Shown here in pieces: positions 42,668 to 51,886 of a DNA stretch of 64,000 nt. Source of the DNA: Bog-532 sp963742865. Lineage in GTDB: Bacteria; Actinomycetota; Actinomycetes; Streptosporangiales; Streptosporangiaceae. How positions within the stretch are numbered: the first letter of the stretch is position 1; each line of letters starts with the position of its first letter. A program made the position numbers and the translations under genes. Below the pieces are notes generated by a model. That model did no database searches and was not told where the DNA came from. It saw nothing but the letters and a program-made list of their open reading frames with translations. The DNA lies in assembly GCA_963742865.1 (NCBI GenBank), contig CAVUNW010000035.1, forward strand, positions 88,680-152,679, read 5' to 3'.

Positions 42668-43786
42668 TCAGAAGCGGGCGAGCACGCGCACGAACTTATT
42701 GGCGTCGATCGTGCCCCAGCCGCTGGCCAGGTCGTAGCCAGGCACGGCGTTGTAGCCGGTCACCTTGTTGAAGGAGTTGTTCCCGGCGGTGACGTCGACG
42801 AGGCCGGTGGAGAGGCGGGTGCGCTGGCTGAGCGCACCCAGGGTGTACAGCGCCGGGTTGATCAGGCCCAGCCGATGGCCGGCGAGCTGATCCGCGAGCG
42901 CCACCACCCCGGAGAAGACCGGGGTCGCCTCGGACGTACCGCCGACGAGTTCCCAGCCCGGCGCGCCCGGGCCCGGGAACGACCAGTACACCCAGGCGGC
43001 GCCGTTAACCGCCGCGGTCATCGAGACGTCCGGCGTGCCGCGGTGGCTGCCGACGACCTTGGCGACGCCAAGCTGGTACAGAGGACGGCTGAAGATGGCC
43101 GAGACACCGCCGCCGCCCGCGCCGTAGCCGTCATTCCACACCGAGTCGGGCTGCAGCCGGTGGCCGTTGTTGTCCAGGTACAGCTGGGTGCCGCCGACCG
43201 AGGTGACCAGCGGGTCGGAGGACGGCCAGGAGTTGACCCGGTAGGGATACAGGGTCAGCCCGTCGGACTCGTAGTCGGTCGCACCGGCGTCCCCGGAGGC
43301 GGCCAGGACGGTGACCTTGTGGGCCAGCGCGTCCTTGAACGCGTAGCGCAGGCTCAGCAGGCTCGAATAATTGCCCTGGCTGAAGCCGGGGAACGTGTTC
43401 TCGGTCGCGCCGAAGCTCTGCGAGATCACGTCGCCGACACCGCTATTGATCAGGGTCTGCTCGGCGTTCATCATTTCCGGCAGGCCCGTGGTCCCCTCGG
43501 TCTCGGCGACCGGGGTCTCGGCCAGCACGATCTTCGCGCCTGGGGCGATCGCGTGCGCGTACTCCACATCGAGCGTCGTCTCCTCGGCCCAGCCCACCAT
43601 GGTGGAGTCTTTCGGGTTGAACGGCGGGATCGTGCCGAACCTGGCGATCGACAGGTCCAGCGACGGCAGCCCGAACTGTGCGTCGAAGGTCTTGATGTCG
43701 CTGGCGATGGTCGGTGAGCCGAACGAATCCACGATCACGATGGTCCGGCCCGCGCCGGTGATCCCGGCGCTGTACAACACGGACAT
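42668..43786 (-). CDS. Sedolisin (S53) peptidase catalytic domain, no signal or prodomain
   Basis: A 372-residue S53 serine-carboxyl peptidase. The catalytic set is present: Glu69 and Asp73 in WAEETTLDVEYAHAIAPGA, the oxyanion Asp in AASGDAGATDYES, and Ser285 in VGGTSEATPVFSG. The calcium-site end is YDLASGWGTIDANKF. Sedolisins are made with a signal peptide and a prodomain of about 180 residues, and both are missing: the frame opens at ATG 43786 directly with the mature-like LYSAGITGAGRTIVIVD, and a TAA lies seven codons upstream. The PEBP gene precedes it by 28 bases. It is probably a 5'-truncated gene, or it makes an unprocessed enzyme. Confidence 0.85.
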   Translation of the reverse strand: MSVLYSAGITGAGRTIVIVDSFGSPTIASDIKTFDAQFGLPSLDLSIARFGTIPPFNPKDSTMVGWAEETTLDVEYAHAIAPGAKIVLAETPVAETEGTTGLPEMMNAEQTLINSGVGDVISQSFGATENTFPGFSQGNYSSLLSLRYAFKDALAHKVTVLAASGDAGATDYESDGLTLYPYRVNSWPSSDPLVTSVGGTQLYLDNNGHRLQPDSVWNDGYGAGGGGVSAIFSRPLYQLGVAKVVGSHRGTPDVSMTAAVNGAAWVYWSFPGPGAPGWELVGGTSEATPVFSGVVALADQLAGHRLGLINPALYTLGALSQRTRLSTGLVDVTAGNNSFNKVTGYNAVPGYDLASGWGTIDANKFVRVLARF

Positions 43787-43814
43787 GTTGTAACAACGTG
43801 GTCGTTAGGGCGCG

Positions 43815-44351
43815 CTACTTCTGCTCATACGTGGCGGTGATCGCACCGCGGGCGAGCGTATGGCCCAGCAGGTTGAACATGAGGAACGCCGGAGTGGCGC
43901 CCGGGTCGACGTCGAGCCTTTCCACGTCGAGGGCGTGCACGGCGAAGATGTACCGGTGCGGCCCGTGACCCGGCGGAGGGGCGGCGCCCAGGTACTGGGT
44001 CATACCGGCGTCATTGCGGAGGGTCACCGCGCCGCTGGGCAGCCCGGCGCTCTCCGGGCCGCCGGCTCCCGCGGGAAGCTCGGTCACCGAGGCCGGGATG
44101 TTGAACACCGCCCAGTGCCAGAATCCGCTGAGGGTCGGGGCGTCCGGGTCGTAGCAGGTGACCACGAAGCTCTTGGTCCCCTCCGGGAAGCCGCTCCAGG
44201 CCAGATGCGGGGAACGGTCCTCGCCGCCCGCCCCGAAGATTCCGCTCACCTGCGGGACGGGAAGCGAGTCCCCATGGCTGAAGCCGGAACTGGTAACGGT
44301 GAAAACAGGAGCATCGGGCAGCCCCGCGAAGGGGTCGGACGAGTGCGTCAT
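43815..44351 (-). CDS. YbhB/YbcL-type PEBP-family protein
   Basis: A 178-residue phosphatidylethanolamine-binding-protein fold of the bacterial YbhB/YbcL type. Seen: FTVTSSGFSHGDSLPVPQVS, the ligand site SPHLAWSGFPEGTKSFVVTC, YDPDAPTLSGFWHWAVFNIP and GPHRYIFAVHALDV. There is no signal peptide. ATG at 44351 follows GGAGGAAGG. Its biochemical role is not established for the family. It diverges from the alpha/beta hydrolase over a 129-base gap. Confidence 0.92.
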   Translation of the reverse strand: MTHSSDPFAGLPDAPVFTVTSSGFSHGDSLPVPQVSGIFGAGGEDRSPHLAWSGFPEGTKSFVVTCYDPDAPTLSGFWHWAVFNIPASVTELPAGAGGPESAGLPSGAVTLRNDAGMTQYLGAAPPPGHGPHRYIFAVHALDVERLDVDPGATPAFLMFNLLGHTLARGAITATYEQK

Positions 44352-44480
44352 TGAACCTTCCTCCGTCTCTCGATTACGTCGATTACCGTACGCCTCCGCA
44401 CTCTCCGGACCCCCAGGGACGTCCGTTTGGCTGAATAAAGGCGTTGCACGCCCCGATTCCTGTGACGAGGATGACTGGCC

Positions 44481-45293
44481 ATGAGCGAGCTCTTCACCGT
44501 GCCGGCCGGCGGGTGCGACCTGGCGGCCGAACGCTGGCCGGGCGGGGCCCGGGTTGTCGTGCTGCTGCACGAAGGAGTGTCGGACCGGCGTGGCTGGCGG
44601 GAGATGGCCGGTTACCTGTCGCCGGAGGTCACTGTGGTCACCTATGACCGGAGAGGCTTCGGGGGGACACCGCCCAGCAGTGAGCCGTTCTCCCACCTCG
44701 CCGACCTGCTGGCGGTCCTCGACCAGGTCGCGGACGGTCCGGCCTGGCTCGTCGGCGCGTCCGCCGGCGGGGGCCTGGCGCTGGACACCGCGCTGGCCGC
44801 GCCGGAACGGGTGGCAGGCCTGGTGCTGCTCGGCTCGGCAGTCAGCGGCGACCCTGATCCCGACCTGAACGCTGCGGAGAAGCGATTCGAAGCGCTTCTC
44901 GACCAGGCCATGGAGTCCGGGGACCTGGAAGAGATCAACCGGCTCGAGACGTGGGCATGGCTGGATGGTCCCGCCGGGCCGGAAGGCCGGGTGGGCGGCC
45001 CGGCGCGGTCGCTGGCCCTGGACATGAACGCCATCATCTTGCGTAACGGGGTGCCCGAGGACGCGGGCGAAAGCGGCGTGGATGCCTGGAGCCGGCTGGA
45101 CGAGGTGCGCGTTCCGGTGACGGTGGCCTGCGGCGACCTTGATTTTCCGTTCCTGATCAGCCGAAACCGTGAGCTGGCCCTCCGGCTGCCCCATGCGCGC
45201 TACCAGGTGCTGCCCGGGATGGCGCACCAGCCCTACCTTGAGCAGCCCCGCACCGTGGCCCAGCTGGTGGCCCAGGCACTGGCCCAGGACTGA
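44481..45293 (+). CDS. Alpha/beta hydrolase
   Basis: A 270-residue cytoplasmic alpha/beta hydrolase. The nucleophile elbow is WLVGASAGGGLAL with Ser in GxSxG. The oxyanion strand is VVVLLHEGVSDRRGW, the acid strand VACGDLDFPF, and the His lies in PGMAHQPYLEQP. VTYDRRGFGGTPPS is a classical motif of the family. ATG at 44481 is weakly preceded by GAGGATGA. The substrate cannot be inferred. Confidence 0.9.
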   Translation: MSELFTVPAGGCDLAAERWPGGARVVVLLHEGVSDRRGWREMAGYLSPEVTVVTYDRRGFGGTPPSSEPFSHLADLLAVLDQVADGPAWLVGASAGGGLALDTALAAPERVAGLVLLGSAVSGDPDPDLNAAEKRFEALLDQAMESGDLEEINRLETWAWLDGPAGPEGRVGGPARSLALDMNAIILRNGVPEDAGESGVDAWSRLDEVRVPVTVACGDLDFPFLISRNRELALRLPHARYQVLPGMAHQPYLEQPRTVAQLVAQALAQD

Positions 45294-45324
45294 TGTAGAT
45301 CCCGGCCGCACGGATGGCCGGGTG

Positions 45325-46178
45325 CTAGCCGGACGGGGTTACCTCGTACCACAGCCCGCCGTTCAGGTTGAGCCTGTTGCCGTTGGCCTGGCCAGCGGCA
45401 GTGTCGCCGACATAGGTGTACAGGGGATGCCCGTCATAGGTGGCCTGGACCGACCCGTCTGACCGGGTGATCGTGCCCAGCCTGCCCGTGACCCCGGGCC
45501 GGCGGTCGCGGCCCCCCGGACCGGCGGCCAGTAGGCGGCGCACGTCCCGTAGCAGGCCGACCTGGTGGCGGTATCCGGGGCGAACCAGTACAGCGTGCGT
45601 CCCTTCGCGTTTGTCAGCACCGTCACGCCGCCGATGTGCGCGGTCTTCAGGCTGCCCTCCGCGGCGGTGGCGCCCGGGCCGTTAGCCACCGCCGCGGAAG
45701 CGCCGAGCACCACCAGGGCCGCCACGGATACGGCGCCGACGGATGCCGCAACCACCCCGGTGCCCGGCACACCAGCCCGGCGGGCGCCTGGCGGGGCCGC
45801 CAGGGCCGCCAGACCCGCCAGGGCCGCGAAGGCAGCCACCTCTATGACCCCGGCCACGATCCCCGCCGTCGTCCGGACCTCGGTGAACCCGAACAGCCCG
45901 ATCCACAAGGACAGGAGGTAGCCGCCCAGGGTGGCCAGGGCGAACCCGGCGCCAGCCGCCGCGGCGAGCCATTCGCCGGTCGCCAGCACCAAGACCCCGA
46001 GCCCGAAGGCCGCGATCACCTGGAGCAGGAACAGCCAGCCGATCGTCGGGATCGACCGGTAGCCGGTCAGGTAAAGGTCGAGGTGAATCGCGCCGGTCGC
46101 GATCAGCAGCCCGGCCCCGGCCAGCCGCAGTGCGAGCCGTAGCCGTGCGTGCGTGGCGGGCAGCCTCAGCTCCGTCAC
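45325..46178 (-). CDS. Membrane protein with C-terminal COG4315-type domain, frame-disrupted
   Basis: GTG at 46178 (after GGGGAG) starts a protein with four membrane helices (LAGAGLLIATGAIHLDLYLT and others), then an outer domain with ITVLTNAKG-like and YWPPVRG motifs. The second half of that domain (TITRSDGSVQATYDGHPLYT, then LNLNGGLWYEVTPSG) lies in another frame and joins with one base change near 45505. The domain is the same repeat as in the lipoprotein next door, where it is uninterrupted. The whole product would be about 284 residues. Function is unknown; the domain is found in secreted bacterial lipoproteins. Confidence 0.75.
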
Positions 46179-46213
46179 CTCATGCTCCCCGGCGGCCAGG
46201 CTGTCCCGGCGGC

Positions 46214-46759
46214 TCAGTACCCGCCGCCACCGGCACCCGACGAGCTCTGGGCCGGCGCCGCGCCGCCGGAAGCGGTCACCTCGTGCCACACGCCGCCGGA
46301 CAAGTTGAGCCCGTTGCCCTTCGCCTGGCCCGGTGCGGTATCAGCGACGTAGGTGTAGAGCGGATGCCCGTCGTAGGCGGCCTGCATCGAGCCATCCGAG
46401 CGCGTGATCGTGGTGAGCGTGCCGGTGACTCCGGGGCCCGCGGTCGCCGGGCCCTTCACCGGCGGCCAGTATGTCGCGCACGCCCCATTGCAGTTCGACT
46501 TGGTCGCTGTGTCCGGGACGAATGAGTACAGCGTGAAGCCCTTGGCGTTGGTCAGTACGGTCACGCCGCCGATGGTGGCGGTCTTCAGCGCTGTCCCGGA
46601 TGAGCTCGGGCTGGCCGGGGCGGCGGAGGAAGCGCCAGCGCCGGCCGCTGGCGGGCTACTTGAGCTTGAGGGGGCCGACGACGATGAGCTGCTGCATGCC
46701 GCGGCGATAAGCGCCGCGGCCACCAGCCCGAAGGGAGCCCATATTCTTTTCTGACGCAT
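46214..46759 (-). CDS. COG4315-type secreted lipoprotein
   Basis: A 181-residue lipoprotein: signal sequence with lipobox IAAAC, a Ser/Pro/Ala linker, then the YxxxD-type repeat domain. It shows TIGGVTVLTNAKGFTLYSFV, NCNGACATYWPPVKGPA, TITRSDGSMQAAYDGHPLYT and LNLSGGVWHEVTASG, with two conserved Cys likely disulfide-bonded. It lies 35 bases upstream of the membrane protein that carries a diverged copy of the same domain. A strong palindrome is present just upstream of the start. Confidence 0.88.
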   Translation of the reverse strand: MRQKRIWAPFGLVAAALIAAACSSSSSSAPSSSSSPPAAGAGASSAAPASPSSSGTALKTATIGGVTVLTNAKGFTLYSFVPDTATKSNCNGACATYWPPVKGPATAGPGVTGTLTTITRSDGSMQAAYDGHPLYTYVADTAPGQAKGNGLNLSGGVWHEVTASGGAAPAQSSSGAGGGGY

Positions 46760-46785
46760 CGGCCGTCTCCGTTCGAAGCGAGATT

Positions 46786-46804
46786 TACTAGGTACCCCCT
46801 AGTA
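46786..46804. promoter_or_regulatory. TACTAGG palindrome upstream of lipoprotein gene
   Basis: TACTAGG-TACCC-CCTAGTA, perfect 7-bp inverted arms with a five-base spacer, 27 bases before the ATG. CTAG is rare in high-GC genomes, which makes two copies here notable. An operator for a dimeric regulator is likely. Confidence 0.45.
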
Positions 46805-47190
46805 CGTGGCACCACGCGGATTTGCCTGGCGCGGACCGGAAATTCTGCTGGCTACGGCCAGGATCGGTTAGCGCGGCCTTCCGCTTCGCATGTATCGGCC
46901 CAGCCTAAGCGGCCGCGAGGGCGGCGTACCAGACCGGGCTCGGCGACCCCGAATCTCCAACGTCAGCAAGTGGGCGGGCCACGACGACTCCGGAGATCCG
47001 TCATAGGGCGTTGCATCGGCCGGTTATATGCACGCCGCATGGTGCTCCTGGACGTCGGCTAGTGACAGTCGAATTACTGAATGCGCTGTAGCGAGGATGA
47101 AATTTGCAATTGCGTCAATAGTCAGTTACATGCGGCAAGCACTGGCTGACGCTGGCCCAGGGCGCGCTGCCGCACGTGATTCCGGAGGTG
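46805..47190. other. Intergenic region, no gene seen
   Basis: Moderate GC with an AT-rich patch at 47055-47130. No frame shows a family motif or a plausible start with ribosome-binding site. Confidence 0.4.
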
Positions 47191-47880
47191 CTACGGCATG
47201 CAAGCATCGGTGGCCGGGTAGCAACCGATGGCGTACGGGCGCATGAGGGAATGCGGTCCACGCCGTGGCCGCAATCCGGGCGATGGCGGGCGCGGAATGC
47301 GGCTTCGTGCCGCTTCGGCGGTGTGCGGCCGGCCGTGATCGGTCGGCGGGGAGCTGTCCGGCCGGGCCGGCCGCTGGGATGCCCCACCTCCTGCGCCCGG
47401 TGGCAGCCCCTGCACGGACGGCCGGCCAGCGCGCTTGTCCAGCCAGTCGTGCAACAGCACAAGCCAGCCTGTCGGCACGGCCATAGCCAAGAGGAACCAG
47501 ACCACGATGACCGGTGCCGCAAAAGGCGACGCTTCCGGCGTCAGCATCATTACGGGCCACATGCCGGCGAATGCGGCGGTCGCGCAGGCCATCGCCGCGA
47601 CTGCCTTCTTGTTCACCGATTCCCGGGCGGGCTCCGGCGGCCGGGCTCTGGCCAGCCGGGCGGGGATGTCGGCGGTGAGGGCGGCCAGGTCCGCGTAGGT
47701 CCGCGACGCCAGCGCCCGCCCCACCCGCAGATCAAACTCGTCCCCGTCCAGCCGTCCATGCACGAACGCGGCCTTGAGCACCTCGATCACCTGCTCGCGG
47801 TCGGCGTGCGACGCCCGCAGGCGGCTACGATCGCCCGTGCCTGCTGCTATCTCGTCACCCGGCCCTGCCACCCCCGGCAC
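47191..47880 (-). CDS. DUF1707 domain membrane protein
   Basis: A 229-residue protein. Residues 20-72 form a DUF1707/SHOCT-like domain: RLRASHADREQVIEVLKAAF, HGRLDGDEFDLRVGRALASR, TYADLAALTADIP. Two membrane helices follow (AVAAMACATAAFAGMWPVMM; APVIVVWFLLAMAVPTGWLV), then a long basic Pro-rich tail that may be unstructured or read beyond the real function. DUF1707 proteins are common membrane-associated proteins of actinobacteria with unknown role. The start is GTG at 47880 or 47871. A cell-envelope stress role alongside the sigma-like gene next to it is speculation. Confidence 0.8.
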   Translation of the reverse strand: MPGVAGPGDEIAAGTGDRSRLRASHADREQVIEVLKAAFVHGRLDGDEFDLRVGRALASRTYADLAALTADIPARLARARPPEPARESVNKKAVAAMACATAAFAGMWPVMMLTPEASPFAAPVIVVWFLLAMAVPTGWLVLLHDWLDKRAGRPSVQGLPPGAGGGASQRPARPDSSPPTDHGRPHTAEAARSRIPRPPSPGLRPRRGPHSLMRPYAIGCYPATDACMP

Positions 47881-47976
47881 CTCCCCACGAGCACGATGCG
47901 CAAAGCGTAGCCCGGCTGCCCTTCAGTCCGCCATCCTCCGGCCTCCTCATCCCACAGTGATCTATGGTCGCGTCCT

Positions 47977-48558
47977 CTAGCTGCTCATTCTGTCGCTGAC
48001 CTGGTGGAACACTGCTCGCTGATGCGCAATGGGAGGCGGCGCTGAGCATTGGGCCGTGCCAGGCAGATCGACCGGGTCGGGGTGACCCGAAACGTCGATA
48101 CCCGAACGGCCCCTCGGTAAGGTGGCCGGCTGGCACGGGACCTGCACGCCGCGCTCCTCGAGAATCCGGCGGATCTCATCCAGCGCCGAGCAGGCGCGGC
48201 GCTTAACGTCGCGAACGGGGATACCGAGCCGGGCGGCGGCATCGTCAGCGGACAGATGCTCGTAGAAGGTACAGACGATCACCTGACGGTGCTCGCGCCG
48301 GAGCGAGGCCAGGGCGGCCGTCACCGCCCCGGTGTCCAGTTCGCTACCGGGCGGTGAGCCGCCTCCCGGCGAGCTCGTCGCCGACCGCGCCCGGCGCTGC
48401 TGGCCGCTAGGCGGCAACGTGAGCGCCATGTACAGGGCGATCGGCCAGGCTAGACCGGAACCGACGGCCAAGACAGTGAACAGGACCACAGGCCGCAGCT
48501 CAGCCGACTGCGATGCGATGGCGATCGGGCCAGGGTGTGCGCCTTCACTTGGTTCCAC
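47977..48558 (-). CDS. Sigma-70 region 4-like protein with a membrane helix
   Basis: A 193-residue protein. After about 20 residues comes one membrane helix (PVVLFTVLAVGSGLAWPIAL), a Ser/Gly linker, then a sigma-70 region 4-type helix-turn-helix at about residues 75-130: LASLRREHRQVIVCTFYEHL, SADDAAARLGIPVRDVKRRA, CSALDEIRRILEERGV. Sigma region 2, needed for -10 recognition, is absent. GTG at 48558 has AAAGGA seven bases upstream. I do not recognise this architecture. It may be a membrane-held transcription factor or the relic of an ECF sigma gene. Confidence 0.7.
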   Translation of the reverse strand: MEPSEGAHPGPIAIASQSAELRPVVLFTVLAVGSGLAWPIALYMALTLPPSGQQRRARSATSSPGGGSPPGSELDTGAVTAALASLRREHRQVIVCTFYEHLSADDAAARLGIPVRDVKRRACSALDEIRRILEERGVQVPCQPATLPRGRSGIDVSGHPDPVDLPGTAQCSAPPPIAHQRAVFHQVSDRMSS

Positions 48559-49200
48559 GATGCGTCCTTTCCGCGGTGGCCAGCGGCGAGCCGGGCGCCC
48601 TCGTTTCCAATGGTGAGCAGTCACTGCGACCGTTAGGTTGACAGTTAGGTTGACGCACAGGTCAGGAAGCGGCGCGCGCAAGCACCGGGACTGTGAGGGA
48701 GTGGCGCAGGGCCGGTTATCTCTGGGGCCGGGCGGCTCATGCGAGTAGCGTCAGGGGGTATTCAGGGCCGTCGCCGATTCGCGGCCAGAAGCGGGGTGCG
48801 TGCGGTATGCACCAGCCCACTACCTATCTAGCTTTTCTAGCTTGGGTGTCGGTGACATTGGGCACGCAGCCAGGCCAGGCACTTCATCGCGCACAGCTGG
48901 AGGACGGAGCAGCAAGCAACGGCATCCATGATCCCCTGTTTGCAAAATACGCCCGGGCTGTCGGGCATCGTCGCTCACCTGGTACTTAGGCTCACACACA
49001 TCGGTTGGGATCGGCCCGTGTCGGGTCCCGTTGTGGTCAGCCTTGGTGGCCAGCGTGTTGGCCGTGACCTTGAGATCCGTAGATCAGTGCCGCACGTCCA
49101 GCTAGTGCGGCAGAATCCGTATTCGCAGTCAGGATCCGCCGGATATTCAGGCTGTCCCGGCGGGCGGGCCAATCACACGCTTGTGGCGCGTACGAAGGTA
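48559..49200. other. Intergenic region, no gene seen
   Basis: About 640 bases without a convincing gene. An AT-rich patch at 48825-48845 contains CTAG twice (CTATCTAGCTTTTCTAGCTT), possibly part of a promoter. Confidence 0.4.
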
Positions 49201-49625
49201 TCAGTTCCAGCTGCGACGGCTGAGCATGACGACGATCACCGCGACGCAAGCCACGTTCAGTCCCACGCCAAGGACCAGGAAACGCCGGCCATCCCTGCTC
49301 GATGCGGCTGGTAAGGACGTTGAAGTTCTGTCCCCAGAATCCAGCAAGGAAGGAGATGGGCAGGAAAATGGTGGCCACCGCCGCGAGCCTGCGGCTCACG
49401 CTCGCCACGTGCTTGCTTGCGAGCGCGGCGTGCAGACCCAGCAGGGCGATGCATCGCTCCTCGATCGCGGTGAAGTCGGCCACGACTTGCTGCAGCTCGT
49501 CGTTGATGTCTTCGGCGTATAGCTGGGTTTCGCTGGTGGCGCCGGGAAGGGACTGGATGAGCGGCGTCCGGGCCGCGAGGTCCCGGCCCGGTGTGAGGGT
49601 CCTCCGGATCACCGCGGCCCGATGC
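49201..49625 (-). pseudogene. CorA-type Mg2+ transporter C-terminal remnant
   Basis: The minus strand keeps the C-terminal part of a CorA-family channel: a helix QQVVADFTAIEERCIALLGL, then ATIFLPISFLAGFWGQNF, where GQN replaces the usual GMN pore motif, and a second helix FLVLGVGLNVACVAVIVVML ending at TGA. The last helix needs a one-base shift near 49285. The N-terminal domain is missing: upstream, at about 49625, the sequence changes to an IS701-like transposase on the other strand, so the gene was cut by an insertion. Confidence 0.75.
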
Positions 49626-50830
49626 CGTATCGCGGTGATAAGCACTTCTTGTCCCGTGCGGTCTGGGACGATCAGCGGGTGCTGGCCATCGCGTCGGCGT
49701 GGGCGGTCAGTGACCTCGATGACGGCGATGCGGTGCTGATCGTGGATGAGACAGCTGATGAGAAGTCCTCGGCCGACGCTGCCGGCGCGGCCCGCCAGTA
49801 CAGCGGCACCGTGGGCGGTATCGCGCTGTGCCAGGTGGCGGTCACCTTGACCTATGCCACCGGCCGTGGGCATGCGCTGATCGGCCGGGCGTTGTCCCTG
49901 CCCGAAGCCTGCGCTGCTGATGAGGAACACCGCGAGCTGGCCGGCGTCCCGGAGGAGGTCATGTTCGCCAGCAAGCCGCAACTGGCTGGCAGCCTGCTGG
50001 ACCGCGTGCACTCTCGCGGGATCCGCGCCCCCTTGGTGGCCGGCGGCGAAGTGTACGGCGGCCGCCAGCTGCGCCGTGTCATCCGGCAGCGCGGGATGGG
50101 CTATGTGCTGGCGGTCCGCGCCAGCCACGTTGTCACCACCGGCTCGGCCGTGCCGTGACCGCGGCCGCCGCGGCGCGCATGATCCCGCCCCGCGCCTGGC
50201 ACCGGATGCGCGCCGGGTCAGGGACCAAGGGCACCCGGCACTACGACTGGGCGATGCTGGAGGTGGCCAGCGACGGCACTCCCGGCGGGCAGCCTGATGG
50301 GCACGGCATGCTGCTGGCCCGGCGGCACCGCTACACCGGCACGCTGTCGTACTACCGGTGCTGGACACCCGGCCCGGTCCCGCTGTCCCGGCTGATCGCC
50401 ATCGCGGTCGCCCGCTGGCGCATTGAAGAAGATCACCAGCTCACCAAGCAGGCCGCCGGCCTGGGCGCAGGGCAGGTCATCCGCTGGAGATCCTGGCACC
50501 GCTGGACCGTGATCTGCCTGCTGGCCTATATCTACCTCGCCATGGCCGTGGCAGTGCAACGCCAGCAAGAGGCCGGCTCCTGCCTGGACGCCGGGCTGAT
50601 CCCGATCACCGTGCCGGAGCTGCTGCGGCTTCTGCGTGACACCGTCATCCCCCGCCCCGGCGAGACCAGCCCCACCGGCTGCACTGGCCCACCTGGCGAC
50701 GCCGCCACCAGCACCGCGCCCGCCAAGCCCACCAGCGCTGGAATGCCTGCGCCGGGACAACACCATGATCACAGCGAACTGCCGCTGCCTACCAGGTAAG
50801 GACATCAAGAGGCGCCGGCTCGCGGTTTGA
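49626..50830 (+). pseudogene. IS701-like DDE transposase remnant
   Basis: Two plus-strand frames make most of an IS701/IS4-type transposase. The first (about 49640-50158) carries the first DDE strand AVLIVDETADEKSSADAAGA, then GVPEEVMFASKPQLAG. The second (50155-50799) carries SYYRCWTPGPVPLSRLIAIA, ARWRIEEDHQLTKQAAGLG with the catalytic Glu, and a hydrophobic helix. They overlap with one frameshift at about 50150. The usual N-terminal region is missing, so the left end is truncated at its junction with the CorA remnant. A copy of its right end recurs at 51887. Confidence 0.8.
50670..50789 (+). repeat. IS701-like 3' segment, copy 1
   Basis: This 120-base stretch of the transposase 3' end is repeated at 51887-52006 in the same orientation with about 90% identity, flanking the quinone oxidoreductase gene. 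Confidence 0.85.
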
Positions 50831-50886
50831 CCAGCTGTGTGCCTGGGGGCACGTCAGACCTGAACCGGTCGCAGAAGGGAATCGTT

Positions 50887-51809
50887 GTGCAAGCTGTAAC
50901 CGTGCGAGACCGAGCCGCTGGCGCCGCCGGGCTCACGCTATCCGACCTCCCGCACCCCCACGCGGCCGAAAACGACGTGATCGTGCGCGTCTACGCGGCC
51001 GGGTTCACCCCGGGAGAGCTGGACTGGCCGGGCACGTGGACTGATCGCGCCGGCCGCGACCGGACCCCGAGCGTGCCCGGACACGAGCTGTCGGGTGTTG
51101 TCAGCGAGCTGGGCCACGGCACCACCGGCTTGACCGTGGGCCAGCGGGTGTTCGGGCTGGCCGACTGGACCCGCGACGGGGCGCTGGCTGAGTACACGGC
51201 GGTGGAGGCCCGCAACCTCGCCCCGCTCCCGGCGGACATCGACTACACCGTGGCCGCCGCCGTGCCCATCTCCGGGCTGACCGCCTGGCAGGGCCTCTTC
51301 GACCACGCAGGGCTAAAGACCGGCCAGACCGTCCTGATCCACGGCGCCGCGGGCGGCGTCGGGTCCATGGCGGTGCAACTCGCGCACGAGCTGGGGTCCC
51401 GCGTCATCGGCACCGGTCGCGCCGCGGACCGGGAGGCTGCACTTGGGCTGGGCGCGGACGTATTCGTAGACCTGCAGGCCGGCCGGCTGGAGAGGCCGGC
51501 GAGGTCGACGTGGTGTTCGATGTCATCGGGGGCGAGGTCCTCGAACGCTCGGCCCCGCTGGTGCGCGCCGGCGGAACGCTGGTCACGATCATCGGCCTGC
51601 CGCAGGCGCGGCCCGCCGACGGCCGGGCGATCTTCTTTGTCGTCGAGCCGGACCGGCTCCGGCTGGCGGACCTCGCCGAGCGGGTGCGGTCCGGGCGGCT
51701 GCAGCCGATCATCGGGGCCGTACAGCCGCTGGCCGAGGCACCATCCGCGTTCACCCCCGACCGCCGGATGCCCGGCAAGACGATCATCCGCGTCACGGAA
51801 GGCGAATAA
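50887..51809 (+). CDS. NADP-dependent quinone oxidoreductase (zinc-free MDR family), one frameshift
   Basis: A medium-chain dehydrogenase/reductase of the quinone-oxidoreductase type, about 307 residues. Frame one has the GroES-like domain (PSVPGHELSGVVSELGHGTT) and nucleotide-binding motif LIHGAAGGVGSMAVQLAHEL. Frame two has VVFDVIGGEVLERSAPLVRA and the end MPGKTIIRVTEGE. The break is at about 51490-51505. The cysteine/histidine zinc ligands of alcohol dehydrogenases are absent. GTG at 50887 follows AAGGGA. It is bracketed by two copies of an IS end, so it may have been carried by that element. Confidence 0.85.
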
Positions 51810-51886
51810 CAGAAGGCGGGTATCTGATCAGTGGGCGGACCGGTCCCAGGCGACCTGCTCTGACAGGTAAAGCCCGAGGAGGGCGG

